From the NCBI GenBank assembly GCA_003052455.1, contig QAPD01000016.1:1-57340 (forward strand): 57,340 nt of DNA, read 5' to 3'. Numbering within the stretch: position 1 is the first letter of the stretch; each line of letters begins with the position of its first letter. Origin of the DNA: Sphaerisporangium cinnabarinum (GTDB lineage: Bacteria > Actinomycetota > Actinomycetes > Actinomycetales > Cellulomonadaceae). Shown here one piece after another: positions 24,314 through 36,556 of this stretch. The notes under the pieces were generated by a model that was given only the letters and a program-made list of their open reading frames with translations, searched no databases and was not told where the DNA came from. Made by a program: the position numbers and the translations under genes.

Positions 24314-25155
24314 CCACCGGGACGCTCCCGCCGTTCTCGCTCCTCCTGCCGGTGTACCACGGGGACGACGCCGCCCACCTGCGTCGCGCGTTCCGCTCGG
24401 CGACGGTCGAGCAGGACCTCGCCCCCGACGAGGTCGTGCTCGTCCAGGACGGTCCCGTCGGCCCGGCGCTCGCCGAGGTCGTCGCCGAGATCGAGGACAG
24501 CGGCCCCACGGTGACGGTCGTGCGGCTGGAGCGGAACGTCGGCCTCGCGCTCGCCCTGGAGGCAGGGCTCGCGCGCTGCTCCCACGAGGTCGTCGCGCGG
24601 ACGGACGCGGACGACGTGTGCCGGCCCGAGCGGTTCGCGCGGCAGGTCCCGCTCCTCGCGCAGGGGTACGACGTCGTCGGGTCCGCGATCCAGGAGTTCG
24701 TCGCCGAGGACGAGCCCGGGCTCGTGCGCGTCCCCCCGCTGTCGAGCCGTGACATCGCGGCGGGCGCGCGGTTCCACTCGCCGTTCAACCATCCGACCGT
24801 CGTGTTCCGGCGGTCGGTGGTCGAGGCGGCCGGCGGCTACCAGGACCTCCCGCTGCTCGAGGACTACTGGCTCTTCGCGCGCATGCTCGCCTCCGGTGCG
24901 CGCGGTCGCAACGTCGCCGAGCCGTTGCTGCTGTACCGGGTCGGGGCCGGCGCCTACGCACGACGGGGCGGCCTGCGGCTCCTGCGGTCGGAGCTCGAGC
25001 TCCAGCGCAGGATGCGCCGCCTCGGGTTCACGTCCGCGACCCAGGCGGTCCGCAACGTCGCGGTGCGCGGCGGGTACCGCCTGGTCCCGGAGAAGGTCCG
25101 CACCCTGCTCTACCGCACCTTCCTCGCGGACCGGGGAGGTCGTCGGCGTGGGTGA
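24310..25155 (+). CDS. GT2 glycosyltransferase
   Basis: A protein of 281 aa. GT-A landmarks: FSLLLPVYHGDDAAHLRRAFRSA, VLVQDGPVGP, LERNVGLALALEAGLARC, VARTDADDVCRPERF (DxDD), SPFNHPTVVFRRSVVEAAGGYQDLPLLEDYWLFARM, the last with the catalytic acid pair. The ATG overlaps the stop of the GlfT1-like gene, and its own end overlaps the GT-C-like gene by 8 nt, so it belongs to one tightly coupled unit. WcaA-like family; cytoplasmic face. It may start a branch or the linker of the galactofuran polymer, but the sugar is not identifiable. Confidence 0.85.
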   Translation: MTTGTLPPFSLLLPVYHGDDAAHLRRAFRSATVEQDLAPDEVVLVQDGPVGPALAEVVAEIEDSGPTVTVVRLERNVGLALALEAGLARCSHEVVARTDADDVCRPERFARQVPLLAQGYDVVGSAIQEFVAEDEPGLVRVPPLSSRDIAAGARFHSPFNHPTVVFRRSVVEAAGGYQDLPLLEDYWLFARMLASGARGRNVAEPLLLYRVGAGAYARRGGLRLLRSELELQRRMRRLGFTSATQAVRNVAVRGGYRLVPEKVRTLLYRTFLADRGGRRRG

Positions 25156-27172
25156 CTGGCTCGGGACGTGGGCCGTGGCGCTCGTGGCCGTCCTCGTCCT
25201 CGTGGTCCCCGGCATCGCACCCGCCTACGCCCTGGGCCTGCGGGGCCTGGTGGCGTGGGGGGCCGCGCCCGTCCTGTCCGGTGCGGTGGTCGGGACGACG
25301 GCCGTGCTGGTGGGCGAGGTCGGGGCCCGGTGGAACGTCCTGTGGGTCCTGGCAGGGTCCGCGGTCCTGTCGGCACCGGCGTACGGGGTGTGGAGGCTCT
25401 CGGGCCGGCGCAGCACGGGGTCCTTGCGCCCCGGGCGGGTGCGCAACGCGGTCGCCGTCGCGGTCGCCGTCACGGCGGTCGTGGCGGTCGCGCTCCAGCT
25501 GCGCCGTACCGCCGCCGGGATCGGCGGCCCCGACCGGATCGCGCAGACCTTCGACACCCCGTACCACCTCAACTCCGTGCGCATGATCCTCGAGAACGGC
25601 GACGCGTCGTCGTTCCACATGACGCTCACGCAGCCCGAGGCGACGACGGTCTTCTACCCCGGGCTGTGGCACGGGCTGGTCAGCCTCGTCGTCCAGCTGA
25701 CCGGGTCGAGCATCCCCGTCGCGGCGAACTGGGTGACCCTCGCCGCGACGTGCGTCGCCTGGCCGCTCGGCATGCTCGCGCTCGGCCGGGTGCTGTTCGG
25801 GCCGCGCCCGGTGCTGCTGGGAGCCGTCGTCCCGCTGTCGTTCGCCATGACCCAGTTCCCGAACCGGCTCGTGTCGTTCGGGCTCCTCTACCCGAACGTG
25901 CTCTCGTACGCGCTCCTCCCCGCGGTGCTCGGCCTGTGCGTGGTCGCCCTGGTCCGCACGCACGGCCGGGGCCGGCTGCCGGCGCTCTTCGGCGTCCTGG
26001 CGGGCCTCGTCGCCCTCGCGCTCGCACAGCCCAACGGCGTCTTCGCGCTCGGGTTCGTCGTCGTGCCGCTCGCCGTCCACGCGCTCGTGCAGGTCACGGT
26101 GCGCCTGCGGCACCGTGGCCGGTCCTGGCCGGTCGCGCTGCTGCCGTGGCCGGTCACCGTGGCGGTCGTGGTCGCCGGGTACTGGCTGCTGGGGCGCCTC
26201 CCGCTGGTCAGCGCCTTCCGCGGCAAGGTGGTGTGGGCCGTCACCGCGGGCCGGGAGCAGGCGGTCGGAGAGGTGCTGCGGCTGACCGCGATGCACCCCT
26301 CGATCACGCCGAACTTCCCCGAGCCGGAGACGATCGGCCCGGGGACGCCCAACCTCGTCGTCGCGGCCCTGGTCGTGGTCGGTGCGCTCGCCTCGCTGGT
26401 GGTGGCCCGCTGGCGCTGGCTGCCCTTCGCGTACGCGATCCTCGCGGGGCTCTACGTGCTGGTCCGTGCCGTCGACGTGCCGCTGCGGGGGACGCTCACC
26501 GGGTACTGGTACGCCGATCCCCAGCGGCTCGCCGCGCTCCTACCCGTGGTGGGCGTCCCGCTCGCGGTCGTCGCCGTCGGGGCGCTGGCCCGGCTCGGTC
26601 TCGTCGCCGTCGCGCGCGTGCGCGCCGCCGACCCGAGGCGGGTCTCGCCGTGGGCGGGCGCCGCCGTCGCCGTGGTGGTCGGCCTGCTCGTCTCCGTGGT
26701 CCTGCCGCGCACGGCGACGTTCCGGGAGTCGTTCTCGTACCTGGGCCACGCGTACCGGGTGGACCCGGAGGCCGCGAGCTCGACGGGCCTGATCGACGCG
26801 CGCGAGCTGCGGCTCCTCGGCAGGCTCGACGAGATCGTGCCGGAGGGCACGGCGGTGGCGGGCGACCCCTGGGACGGCAGCGCCCTCGTGTGGGCGCTCG
26901 CGGACCGCGAGGCGGTCTACCCGCACATGGGCATGGTCATGGACCCGGACCGGGCGCTCGTGGCGTCGGCGCTCAACGAGGCGCTCGTCGACCCGGCGGT
27001 CTGCGACGCCGTCGAGGCCCTCGACATCGGATACGTGCTCGACATGGGGCGACGCCTGTCGGACGGCGGTCAGGGTGGTTTCGCCGGGCTCGAAGGGCTC
27101 GAGGAAGCAGGTGTCGCGCGGCTCGTCGCCCAGGAGGGCGACGCGAGGCTCTACGAGGTGACCGCCTGCTGA
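25148..27172 (+). CDS. Polytopic membrane protein, DUF6541/GT-C-like
   Basis: A protein of 674 aa from the GTG at 25148 (ribosome binding site GGGGAGG at 25133-25139); upstream readings run through the preceding GT. It has about 13 hydrophobic helices up to about residue 530, then a soluble extracytoplasmic C-terminal domain (from about FRESFSYLGHAYR). The first large loop carries FDTPYHLNSVRMIL, an acidic motif where GT-C enzymes place their catalytic Asp, followed by YPGLWHGLV. DUF6541 proteins accompany actinobacterial surface-glycan genes and are thought to be GT-C transferases using polyprenyl-phosphate sugars; this is inference. Coupled to the GT2 upstream. It ends before a probable terminator (27175-27195) and the glf promoter. 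Confidence 0.8.
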   Translation: MGDWLGTWAVALVAVLVLVVPGIAPAYALGLRGLVAWGAAPVLSGAVVGTTAVLVGEVGARWNVLWVLAGSAVLSAPAYGVWRLSGRRSTGSLRPGRVRNAVAVAVAVTAVVAVALQLRRTAAGIGGPDRIAQTFDTPYHLNSVRMILENGDASSFHMTLTQPEATTVFYPGLWHGLVSLVVQLTGSSIPVAANWVTLAATCVAWPLGMLALGRVLFGPRPVLLGAVVPLSFAMTQFPNRLVSFGLLYPNVLSYALLPAVLGLCVVALVRTHGRGRLPALFGVLAGLVALALAQPNGVFALGFVVVPLAVHALVQVTVRLRHRGRSWPVALLPWPVTVAVVVAGYWLLGRLPLVSAFRGKVVWAVTAGREQAVGEVLRLTAMHPSITPNFPEPETIGPGTPNLVVAALVVVGALASLVVARWRWLPFAYAILAGLYVLVRAVDVPLRGTLTGYWYADPQRLAALLPVVGVPLAVVAVGALARLGLVAVARVRAADPRRVSPWAGAAVAVVVGLLVSVVLPRTATFRESFSYLGHAYRVDPEAASSTGLIDARELRLLGRLDEIVPEGTAVAGDPWDGSALVWALADREAVYPHMGMVMDPDRALVASALNEALVDPAVCDAVEALDIGYVLDMGRRLSDGGQGGFAGLEGLEEAGVARLVAQEGDARLYEVTAC

Positions 27173-27253
27173 CACCCCGCTCCGCGGTGGTGAAGGTCTT
27201 GTGGCGATGTGACCCGGCCCTGCGGCCCGTCGGAGCGGCGACCCCCGACCTTG

Positions 27254-27259
27254 TAGGCT
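27254..27259 (+). promoter_or_regulatory. Candidate -10 box of the glf operon
   Basis: TAGGCT, 32 nt before the GTG at 27292, with ribosome binding site AGGAGA (27282-27287) between. Upstream, CACCCCGC-TCC-GCGGTGGTG (about 27174-27193) can form a short bulged hairpin that may end the previous transcript. Confidence 0.42.
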
Positions 27260-27291
27260 TGGGCGGCTGTTCGTCGAGGCTAGGAGATTGA

Positions 27292-30490
<3,199 letters not shown>

Positions 30491-30494
<4 letters not shown>

Positions 30495-31360
30495 GCCAGA
30501 CGGTCGTGACCGAGCGGCCCATGATCGAGCCCGGGCACGGGCACGGGCTCGTCGACGTGGTGCGGAACCGCTTCCTCCTCCGGCTGATCGTCAAGAAGGA
30601 GGTCCGCGTCCGGTACCGGGGCTCCGTGCTCGGCATGCTCTGGTCGTACGTCAAGCCGGCGGTCCAGTTCGTCGTCTTCTTCCTCGCGCTCGGGCTCTTC
30701 CTCGGGCTGAACAAGGGGATCGAGGACTACGCGGTCTACCTGTTCTCGGGCATCGTCGTCATCAACTTCTTCGGTGAGGGCTTCTCCAACGCGACCCGGT
30801 CGATCGTCGGCAACGCTCCGCTGATCCGGAAGATCTACCTGCCGCGCGAGCTCTTCCCGGTGTCGTCGCTCTGGGTGTCCGCCGTGCACTTCTTCCCGCA
30901 GCTGCTCGTCCTCCTCGTGGGCGCGGTCATCTTCGGCTGGCGGCCGAACCCGGCGGAGCTCGGTGCGGGGCTGCTCGGGTTCACGATCGTCGCGGTGCTG
31001 TCCCTGGGGCTCGGGCTGCTGTTCGGCGCGGTGAACGTCTTCTACCGCGACGCCGAGAACTTCGTCGACCTCATCGTCATGGTGGCGACGTGGCTCTCCC
31101 CGGTGCTCTACCCGTGGGAGGCCGTCCGGGACGTCCTGCCGACCTGGCTGTTCGCGGTCTACCAGCTCAACCCCCTCACGGGCGCGGTCGAGCTGTTCCA
31201 CTACGCGTTCTGGTACCCGGGGACGACGTCGCCCGACATCGAGCTCCCGCCGTCGATGTGGGCGTTCGGGTGGGCCGGCCTCGGCATCGCCCTGCTGCTC
31301 CTGCTCCTCGGCCAGTCCGTCTTCCGGCGCCTCGAGGGGCGCTTCGCCCAGGAGCTGTGA
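30491..31360 (+). CDS. wzm: Polysaccharide ABC exporter permease (Wzm)
   Basis: A protein of 289 aa of the ABC-2 type: an amphipathic cytoplasmic start, then six helices, with LIVKKEVRVRYRGSVLGMLWSYVKPAVQFVVFFLALG opening the domain, APLIRKIYLPRELFP coupling loop, VFYRDAENFVDLIVMVATWLSPVLYP and a final helix GLGIALLLLLLGQSVF. Works as a dimer with Wzt to move a completed lipid-linked polymer across the membrane. The ATG overlaps the glfT2 stop and wzt starts 1 nt after its stop. The neighbourhood fits galactan export as in the mycobacterial Rv3781-Rv3783 region. Confidence 0.94.
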
Positions 31361-31361
31361 C

Positions 31362-32084
31362 ATGACGACCAGCATCGAGATCCGGGACGTCCGGAAGAGC
31401 TTCACGCTCCGGCACAACCGGTCGCTCAAGGAGCTCGCGATGTCGGCCGTACGCCGGCAGCGGCTCGCGGACGAGTTCGTCGCGCTCGACGCGATCGACC
31501 TCACCGTCGCCGAGGGGGAGACCGTCGCGCTGCTCGGGTTCAACGGGTCCGGGAAGTCGACGCTCCTCAAGCTCATCTCCGGCGTGCTGCGCCCCGACCA
31601 GGGGACGGTCAGGACCCGGGGTCGCGTCGCCGGTCTCATCGAGGTCGGCGCAGGCTTCCACCCCGACCTCACGGGACGCGAGAACGTCTTCCTCAACGGT
31701 GCCATCCTGGGCATGCAGGAGGACGACATCGAGCGACGCTTCGACGAGATCGTCGCCTTCAGCGAGATCGAGCGCTTCATCGACACCGAGGTCAAGTTCT
31801 ACTCCTCGGGCATGTTCCTGCGCCTCGCCTTCGCGGTCGCGGTGCACTCGGACCCCGAGGTCTTCCTCATCGACGAGATCCTCGCCGTGGGGGACGAGCC
31901 CTTCCAGAAGAAGTGCCTGGCCCGGGTCCGGGAGCTGCGCGACGAGGGCAGGACGCTCGTCATCGTCAGCCACGACCTCGACATGGTGGCGGGGCTGTGC
32001 GAGCGTGGCGTCCTGCTCGAGGGCGGGCGCGTCCGCGCCGACGGTCCGACCAGGGACATGGTCGACCTCCTCCGGGCCGTATAG
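31362..32084 (+). CDS. wzt: Polysaccharide ABC exporter ATPase (Wzt)
   Basis: A protein of 240 aa. N-terminal IEIRDVRKSFTLRHNRSLKE, Walker A GFNGSGKST near residue 61, the Wzt-typical GLIEVGAGFHPDLTGRENVFLNGAILGM, signature KFYSSGMFLRLAFAVAVH near 147, Walker B VFLIDEILAVGDEPFQKKC and the His switch in VIVSHDLDMV. It ends soon after the nucleotide-binding domain, so the C-terminal carbohydrate-binding domain of many O-antigen Wzt proteins is absent. That resembles the mycobacterial galactan exporter and implies that chain length is not sensed here. One base separates it from wzm; the next gene starts 8 nt downstream. Confidence 0.94.
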   Translation: MTTSIEIRDVRKSFTLRHNRSLKELAMSAVRRQRLADEFVALDAIDLTVAEGETVALLGFNGSGKSTLLKLISGVLRPDQGTVRTRGRVAGLIEVGAGFHPDLTGRENVFLNGAILGMQEDDIERRFDEIVAFSEIERFIDTEVKFYSSGMFLRLAFAVAVHSDPEVFLIDEILAVGDEPFQKKCLARVRELRDEGRTLVIVSHDLDMVAGLCERGVLLEGGRVRADGPTRDMVDLLRAV

Positions 32085-32092
32085 GAGATCGA

Positions 32093-34423
32093 GTGACGAA
32101 CGAACCGGTGACGCAGGGGGCGCAGGCAGGTCTCCCGGCGGTCGATCCCGAGAGCACCGACGGTCGCCCTGCGTCGGCGACCTCGACCGAGAGCGGGGCA
32201 GCGCTCCCGCGCGAGGGGCGCTGGGACTCGTTCCGCCACTGGGGCGAGCGCGGACCGCGTGGTCTCCTCCTCGGGGCGGCCCTGGTCGTGACGACCGCCG
32301 TGCTCGCGTTCGTGCCGTACCTGTTCGACGCACGCTTCTACTTCAACGACGACACGCAGACCGGCGCGTACGGCATCTGGTACGCGATCGGCGAGTCGCT
32401 CCGCTCGGGACACATGCCGTTCTTCGAGCCCGGTCGGTGGATGGCCGGCAACTACGCGGCAGAGGGCCAGTGGGGCCTGTTCAACCCGCTCGTCATGCTC
32501 GTCGGGCTCGGGGCGAGCGCCGCCGCCGACATGACGGCGTACGCGGCGCTGGTCAAGGTCGTGTTCCTCGTCCTCGCGGCGGGAGGGTGGTTCCTCCTCT
32601 TCCGCTCGTACGGTGCCGACCGCACGTGGGGGTTCCTCGGGGCGGTGCTGACCACGTGCACCGGGTTCACCGTCTACGTCGACGCGGCGTCCTGGGTGAC
32701 GGGCCTCTTCGTCTGGGCTCTGCTGCCGTGGGCGTGGTGGGCGTTGCGCCGCACCGCAGCGCGCGGCGGCAGCCCGCTCTGGGCGTTCGCGGGCGGCTAC
32801 CTCGTGATCACCATCGGCTACGTGCACGGGACGATCATGCTCGTGGCGGTCATCGCCGCCACGATGGTCGAGGCCTTCCTCGCGGGGCGCCGCGCCGCGG
32901 TCGTGCGCACGCTCGTCGTGGGTGCCCTCCTCGGCCTCGTCGCGCTCGCGGTGTATCTCCCCGGCCTCCTGACCGCCCCGGTCACGGTCCGCGACGCGAC
33001 CGGTATCCTCAACGACAACTTCATGTCGCCCGATCTCTCGGGGCTGTCGACCTCCTGGATCGCGACGGCGCAGCCCTGGGTGTCCGGCTTCTGGGGGCTG
33101 CCCACGCCGGGCCCGATCCTCTACATCGCGTGGCTCCTGCCCGCGGTCCTGTTCGTCCGTGCCCGGGGGGCGCGCGCCGCCGTCCCGACGCTGGTGGGGC
33201 TGCTCGCGGTGGGGGCGTTCGCGGCGGTCTTCGTCCTCGGGCCCAGCGCGGTGGGACCGCTGCGCTTCCCCGCCCGCCTGCTGCCCTATCTCGCGACCTG
33301 CGTCATCGGCGTCACGGTCGTGCTGCTCAGCCGGGCGGCGGGCCGCCCGAGCGCACGACGGATCGTCGGCGTCGGTGTCGTCGTCCTCGTCGGCGCCTAC
33401 TTCGCCTACGCGGAGTCGCCCTCGTGGTGGAAGGTCTACGCCGTCTCGACGCTCCTCGCGCTCGGTGGCGTCGTGCTCCTCGGCCTGCTCCTGCGCGCCG
33501 GGGGCGACCGCCGTCGCACGACGCGCAGGATCGCGGCCGGCGGGCTCGCGGTCACGGCCGTCGTGGTGCTGCTCCAGCACGCGACCATCCCGCAGGCACC
33601 GCTCCCGGACTACGGCCTCTCCGGGCAGCGGGCGGACTACCAGGAGAAGCTGCCCGACGCCGAGGGGGACGTCTTCGTCGTCGGGACGCCGCAGTTCGTG
33701 CGCGGCGCCTGGAACGACGTCGCGTACGCGAACCTCTGGTACCTCAACGAGGCGTCGGTGCAGAACGTCTACACCCCGTTGCAGTTCCGGGCCTACTCGG
33801 AGCAGCTGTGCATGACGTCGCACGGCGCGTCGTGCTGGGACGCGGCGGAGACGCTCTTCGAGACGGACCCCGAGACGGGACGCCCGCTCGCCGACCTGCT
33901 CGGCGTCAGCACGGTGCAGATCCTGCGGCGGGACGACGGCGAGTCTCCCGACCCGTACGCGGACGCCACCCCGCCCCCCGGCTGGCACGAGACGAACCGC
34001 AGCGACGTGAGCGTGGGCTGGCAGCGCGACGAGCCGGTCCCGGGCGCGGGCGGCATCACCTGGACGTCCGACGGGACCACCGTGTCCGGCACGGAGGTCT
34101 CGAAGACGTCCGTCCGGTTCACCGTGGACGAGGTGCCCGCCGACGGCGGCCGGGTCGTGCTGTCCCGGCTCGCCTGGCCGGGGTACTCCGTCCAGGGGGC
34201 CGCGCTGGGCGACCCGCTGCGCGACTTCCTCGTCGTGGTCGAGCTCGCACCCGGTTCGAGCGGGGACGAGGTCACGGTGTCCTTCTCGCCGCCGGGCTGG
34301 ACCGTGGAGGTCGCCGCCCTCGCGGTGGGGATCGCCGGGGCCCTGCTGTGGTCGCTCGCGGAGGTCGTCGTGCGTCGTCGTCCGCGACGCGCCCGCGAGA
34401 CGGCGTCGTCGCCGGCCGGATGA
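32093..34423 (+). CDS. Large polytopic membrane protein, YfhO/GT-C-like
   Basis: A protein of 776 aa from the GTG at 32093 (AGGAGA overlaps the wzt stop). A 60-residue cytoplasmic leader is followed by about 12-13 helices and a beta-rich extracytoplasmic C-terminal domain (about 520-745, TVSGTEVSKTSVRFTVDEVP), with one last helix and an Arg-rich tail. The first outer loop holds FYFNDDTQTGAYGIWY, an acidic pair where GT-C enzymes have catalytic carboxylates. The topology resembles YfhO-type proteins, which glycosylate surface polymers such as lipoteichoic acid using polyprenyl-phosphate sugars. By position (last gene of the glf-glfT2-wzm-wzt unit) it may decorate the exported galactan. Function is inferred from fold and context only. 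Confidence 0.78.
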   Translation: MTNEPVTQGAQAGLPAVDPESTDGRPASATSTESGAALPREGRWDSFRHWGERGPRGLLLGAALVVTTAVLAFVPYLFDARFYFNDDTQTGAYGIWYAIGESLRSGHMPFFEPGRWMAGNYAAEGQWGLFNPLVMLVGLGASAAADMTAYAALVKVVFLVLAAGGWFLLFRSYGADRTWGFLGAVLTTCTGFTVYVDAASWVTGLFVWALLPWAWWALRRTAARGGSPLWAFAGGYLVITIGYVHGTIMLVAVIAATMVEAFLAGRRAAVVRTLVVGALLGLVALAVYLPGLLTAPVTVRDATGILNDNFMSPDLSGLSTSWIATAQPWVSGFWGLPTPGPILYIAWLLPAVLFVRARGARAAVPTLVGLLAVGAFAAVFVLGPSAVGPLRFPARLLPYLATCVIGVTVVLLSRAAGRPSARRIVGVGVVVLVGAYFAYAESPSWWKVYAVSTLLALGGVVLLGLLLRAGGDRRRTTRRIAAGGLAVTAVVVLLQHATIPQAPLPDYGLSGQRADYQEKLPDAEGDVFVVGTPQFVRGAWNDVAYANLWYLNEASVQNVYTPLQFRAYSEQLCMTSHGASCWDAAETLFETDPETGRPLADLLGVSTVQILRRDDGESPDPYADATPPPGWHETNRSDVSVGWQRDEPVPGAGGITWTSDGTTVSGTEVSKTSVRFTVDEVPADGGRVVLSRLAWPGYSVQGAALGDPLRDFLVVVELAPGSSGDEVTVSFSPPGWTVEVAALAVGIAGALLWSLAEVVVRRRPRRARETASSPAG

Positions 34424-34427
34424 CGTG

Positions 34428-36548
34428 ATGAGCGCGTCGTCGACCACCGCGGCACGCGGGACGGCCGGCCCCGCGCGCAGCCACGCGCGCGCCGACATCC
34501 AGGGGCTGCGGGCGCTGGCCGTGGGGCTGGTCGTGGTCTACCACCTGTGGCCGCACGCGCTGCCCGGAGGGTTCGTCGGGGTCGACGTGTTCTTCGTGAT
34601 CTCCGGCTACCTCATCATCGGCTCGCTCGTGCGCGAGGTGTCGAGGACCGGCACCGTACGGCTCGCCACGTTCTACACGCGGCGCATCCGTCGGCTGCTG
34701 CCCGCGTCGACCGTCGTGATCGTGCTCTCGGTGGTGGCGACCCTGCTCGTCCTCCCCGCGTCGCAGTGGCGCACGGTGCTGGAGAGCGCGCTGACGTCGG
34801 CCCTCCAGGTGCAGAACTGGGCGCTGGCCTACGGCCCGGACGAGTACGCCCAGGCGACCGCGGGGGTCTCCCCGTTCCAGCACTTCTGGTCCCTGGCGGT
34901 CGAGGAGCAGTTCTACCTCGTCGTCCCGCTCGTGCTCCTCGCCGTGGGGCTCGTGACCCGTCGTCGCCGCGACCGCACGGCGCGGGTCGTGCTGACGGTG
35001 CTCGGCGCGGTGGTCGTCGCGTCCCTCGCCTGGTCGGTCGTGCTGTCGGGCTCCGACCCCGGCGCGGCCTACTTCGTGACCACGACCCGGGCCTGGGAGC
35101 TCGCGATCGGCGGTCTGGTCGCCGTCCTCCTGCCCCGGGTGAGCCTCCGGCCGCGCGCGTGGTCGGCGCTGGCCGCGCTCGGCCTCGTCGCCGTCGTGGT
35201 CTCGGCGTTCGTGTACTCGACGGACATGGCCTTCCCCGGGTGGGTGGCGCTCGTCCCGACGGTCGGCACCGCGCTCCTCCTCGCGGCAGGCGGAGCCGGA
35301 CCGGCCCCGACGGTCGTCTCGCGGGCACTGTCCGCCCGCCCTGCCGTGTACGTCGGCGACATCTCCTACAGCCTCTACCTGTGGCACTGGCCGCTGATCG
35401 TCTTCGTCCTCGCCTGGAGCGGGCAGGACCGGCTCACGGTGCCGCTCTCCGTCGGGGTCGTCCTGCTGTCGCTGGGCCTCGCGGCCGCCTCGACCCGCTG
35501 GGTGGAGGCTCCGTTCCGCCGCGGTCCGGCCGTCCGGCCCGTCCTCGCCCGGCACGCCCGCGCGCGGGAGCCCCTGGCGCGCACGTTCGCCCTGGGCGGC
35601 TCGCTCGTCGCGGCGTCCGTCCTCGTCGCGCTCGTCCCGCTCGCCGAGGTGACGGCCCGGACCGAGGCGGCGGCGAACGTCGTCGCCGGCGAGGCGAACC
35701 CGGGCGCCGCGGTGTTCGAGGGCGCGTCCGCTCCGTCGGGCGCGCCCGTCGCGCCCGACCCGCTCGTCGCGGCGAGCGACGTGGGCCTCGTCAACCGCGA
35801 CGGCTGCATCGACGAGGACATCACCCTCCCGGTGCCGGACGGGGAGACCCGCTCCCCGGACGCCTGTCGCTACGGTGCCGACGACGGGCCCGGCGTGGTC
35901 CTCGTCGGGGACTCGCACGCGGCGGTCCTCAGCTCGCCGCTCGCCCGTGCCGCGGAGGAGAACGGGTACGCGCTGACGGTTCTCGTCCGCAACGGGTGCC
36001 CGTTCAACGTCGACCCGATGTCGAGCAACGGGATCCCGTTCTGGGAGTGCGGGGAGCGCAACCGGAGGAACCAGGAGCTCATCCTCAGGGAGCGTCCGGA
36101 GCTCGTCGTCGTCTCCGCCATGACGCCGGCGGGCTACCGCGCGGCGCTCGACTGGGGGTGGGACGAGTTCGACGACGCGGTCGCGGGCTACCGGGAGACG
36201 CTCGAGCCGATCGTCGACGCCGGCATCCGCGTCGTCGTGGTGCGCGACACGCCGTTGCCCCCGTTCGTCGCCCCCGAGTGCGTGGCCGAGCACGGCGCGG
36301 CGTCCCCGGAGTGCGCCTTCCCCCGGGGTCGCCTCGCCGCGCAGGACGACCCGCTCGTGGACGCCGCACGCGCGCTCGGCGAGGTGGAGGTCGTCGACCT
36401 CACGGACAGCCTGTGCCGCGCCGACACCTGTCGTGCCGTGGAGGGCAACGTCCTCGTCTACCGGGACAACCACCTCACGGACACCTACGCGCTGTCGCTC
36501 GAGCCGCGCCTCGAGAGCGCGCTCGGGCTGCAGCGTCCGGCCTCCTGA
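34428..36548 (+). CDS. OafA-like O-acyltransferase with SGNH domain (copy 2)
   Basis: A protein of 706 aa; ATG 34428, with a GTG directly upstream at 34425 as alternative. Acyltransferase-3 domain (about residues 20-390): ADIQGLRALAVGLVVVYHLWPHALPGGFVGVDVFFVISGYLIIG, TRRIRRLLPAS and FQHFWSLAVEEQFYLVVPL. The SGNH domain follows, with VVLVGDSHAAVL and YRDNHLTDTY. Paralogue of the gene at 19726. It would O-acetylate an exported glycan on the outer face of the membrane. It starts 1-4 nt after the YfhO-like gene, so it probably belongs to the galactan-like transcript. Its stop codon is embedded in a palindrome shared with the convergent gene. Confidence 0.91.
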   Translation: MSASSTTAARGTAGPARSHARADIQGLRALAVGLVVVYHLWPHALPGGFVGVDVFFVISGYLIIGSLVREVSRTGTVRLATFYTRRIRRLLPASTVVIVLSVVATLLVLPASQWRTVLESALTSALQVQNWALAYGPDEYAQATAGVSPFQHFWSLAVEEQFYLVVPLVLLAVGLVTRRRRDRTARVVLTVLGAVVVASLAWSVVLSGSDPGAAYFVTTTRAWELAIGGLVAVLLPRVSLRPRAWSALAALGLVAVVVSAFVYSTDMAFPGWVALVPTVGTALLLAAGGAGPAPTVVSRALSARPAVYVGDISYSLYLWHWPLIVFVLAWSGQDRLTVPLSVGVVLLSLGLAAASTRWVEAPFRRGPAVRPVLARHARAREPLARTFALGGSLVAASVLVALVPLAEVTARTEAAANVVAGEANPGAAVFEGASAPSGAPVAPDPLVAASDVGLVNRDGCIDEDITLPVPDGETRSPDACRYGADDGPGVVLVGDSHAAVLSSPLARAAEENGYALTVLVRNGCPFNVDPMSSNGIPFWECGERNRRNQELILRERPELVVVSAMTPAGYRAALDWGWDEFDDAVAGYRETLEPIVDAGIRVVVVRDTPLPPFVAPECVAEHGAASPECAFPRGRLAAQDDPLVDAARALGEVEVVDLTDSLCRADTCRAVEGNVLVYRDNHLTDTYALSLEPRLESALGLQRPAS

Positions 36549-36556
36549 GCGCTCAG
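36545..36556. repeat. 12-bp palindrome containing both convergent stop codons
   Basis: CTGAGCGCTCAG is a perfect palindrome. The TGA of the plus-strand acyltransferase (36546-36548) and the TGA of the minus-strand gene (36555-36553) are its two symmetric halves. It may act as a minimal bidirectional transcription stop, or only reflect the tight 4-nt gap. Confidence 0.6.
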
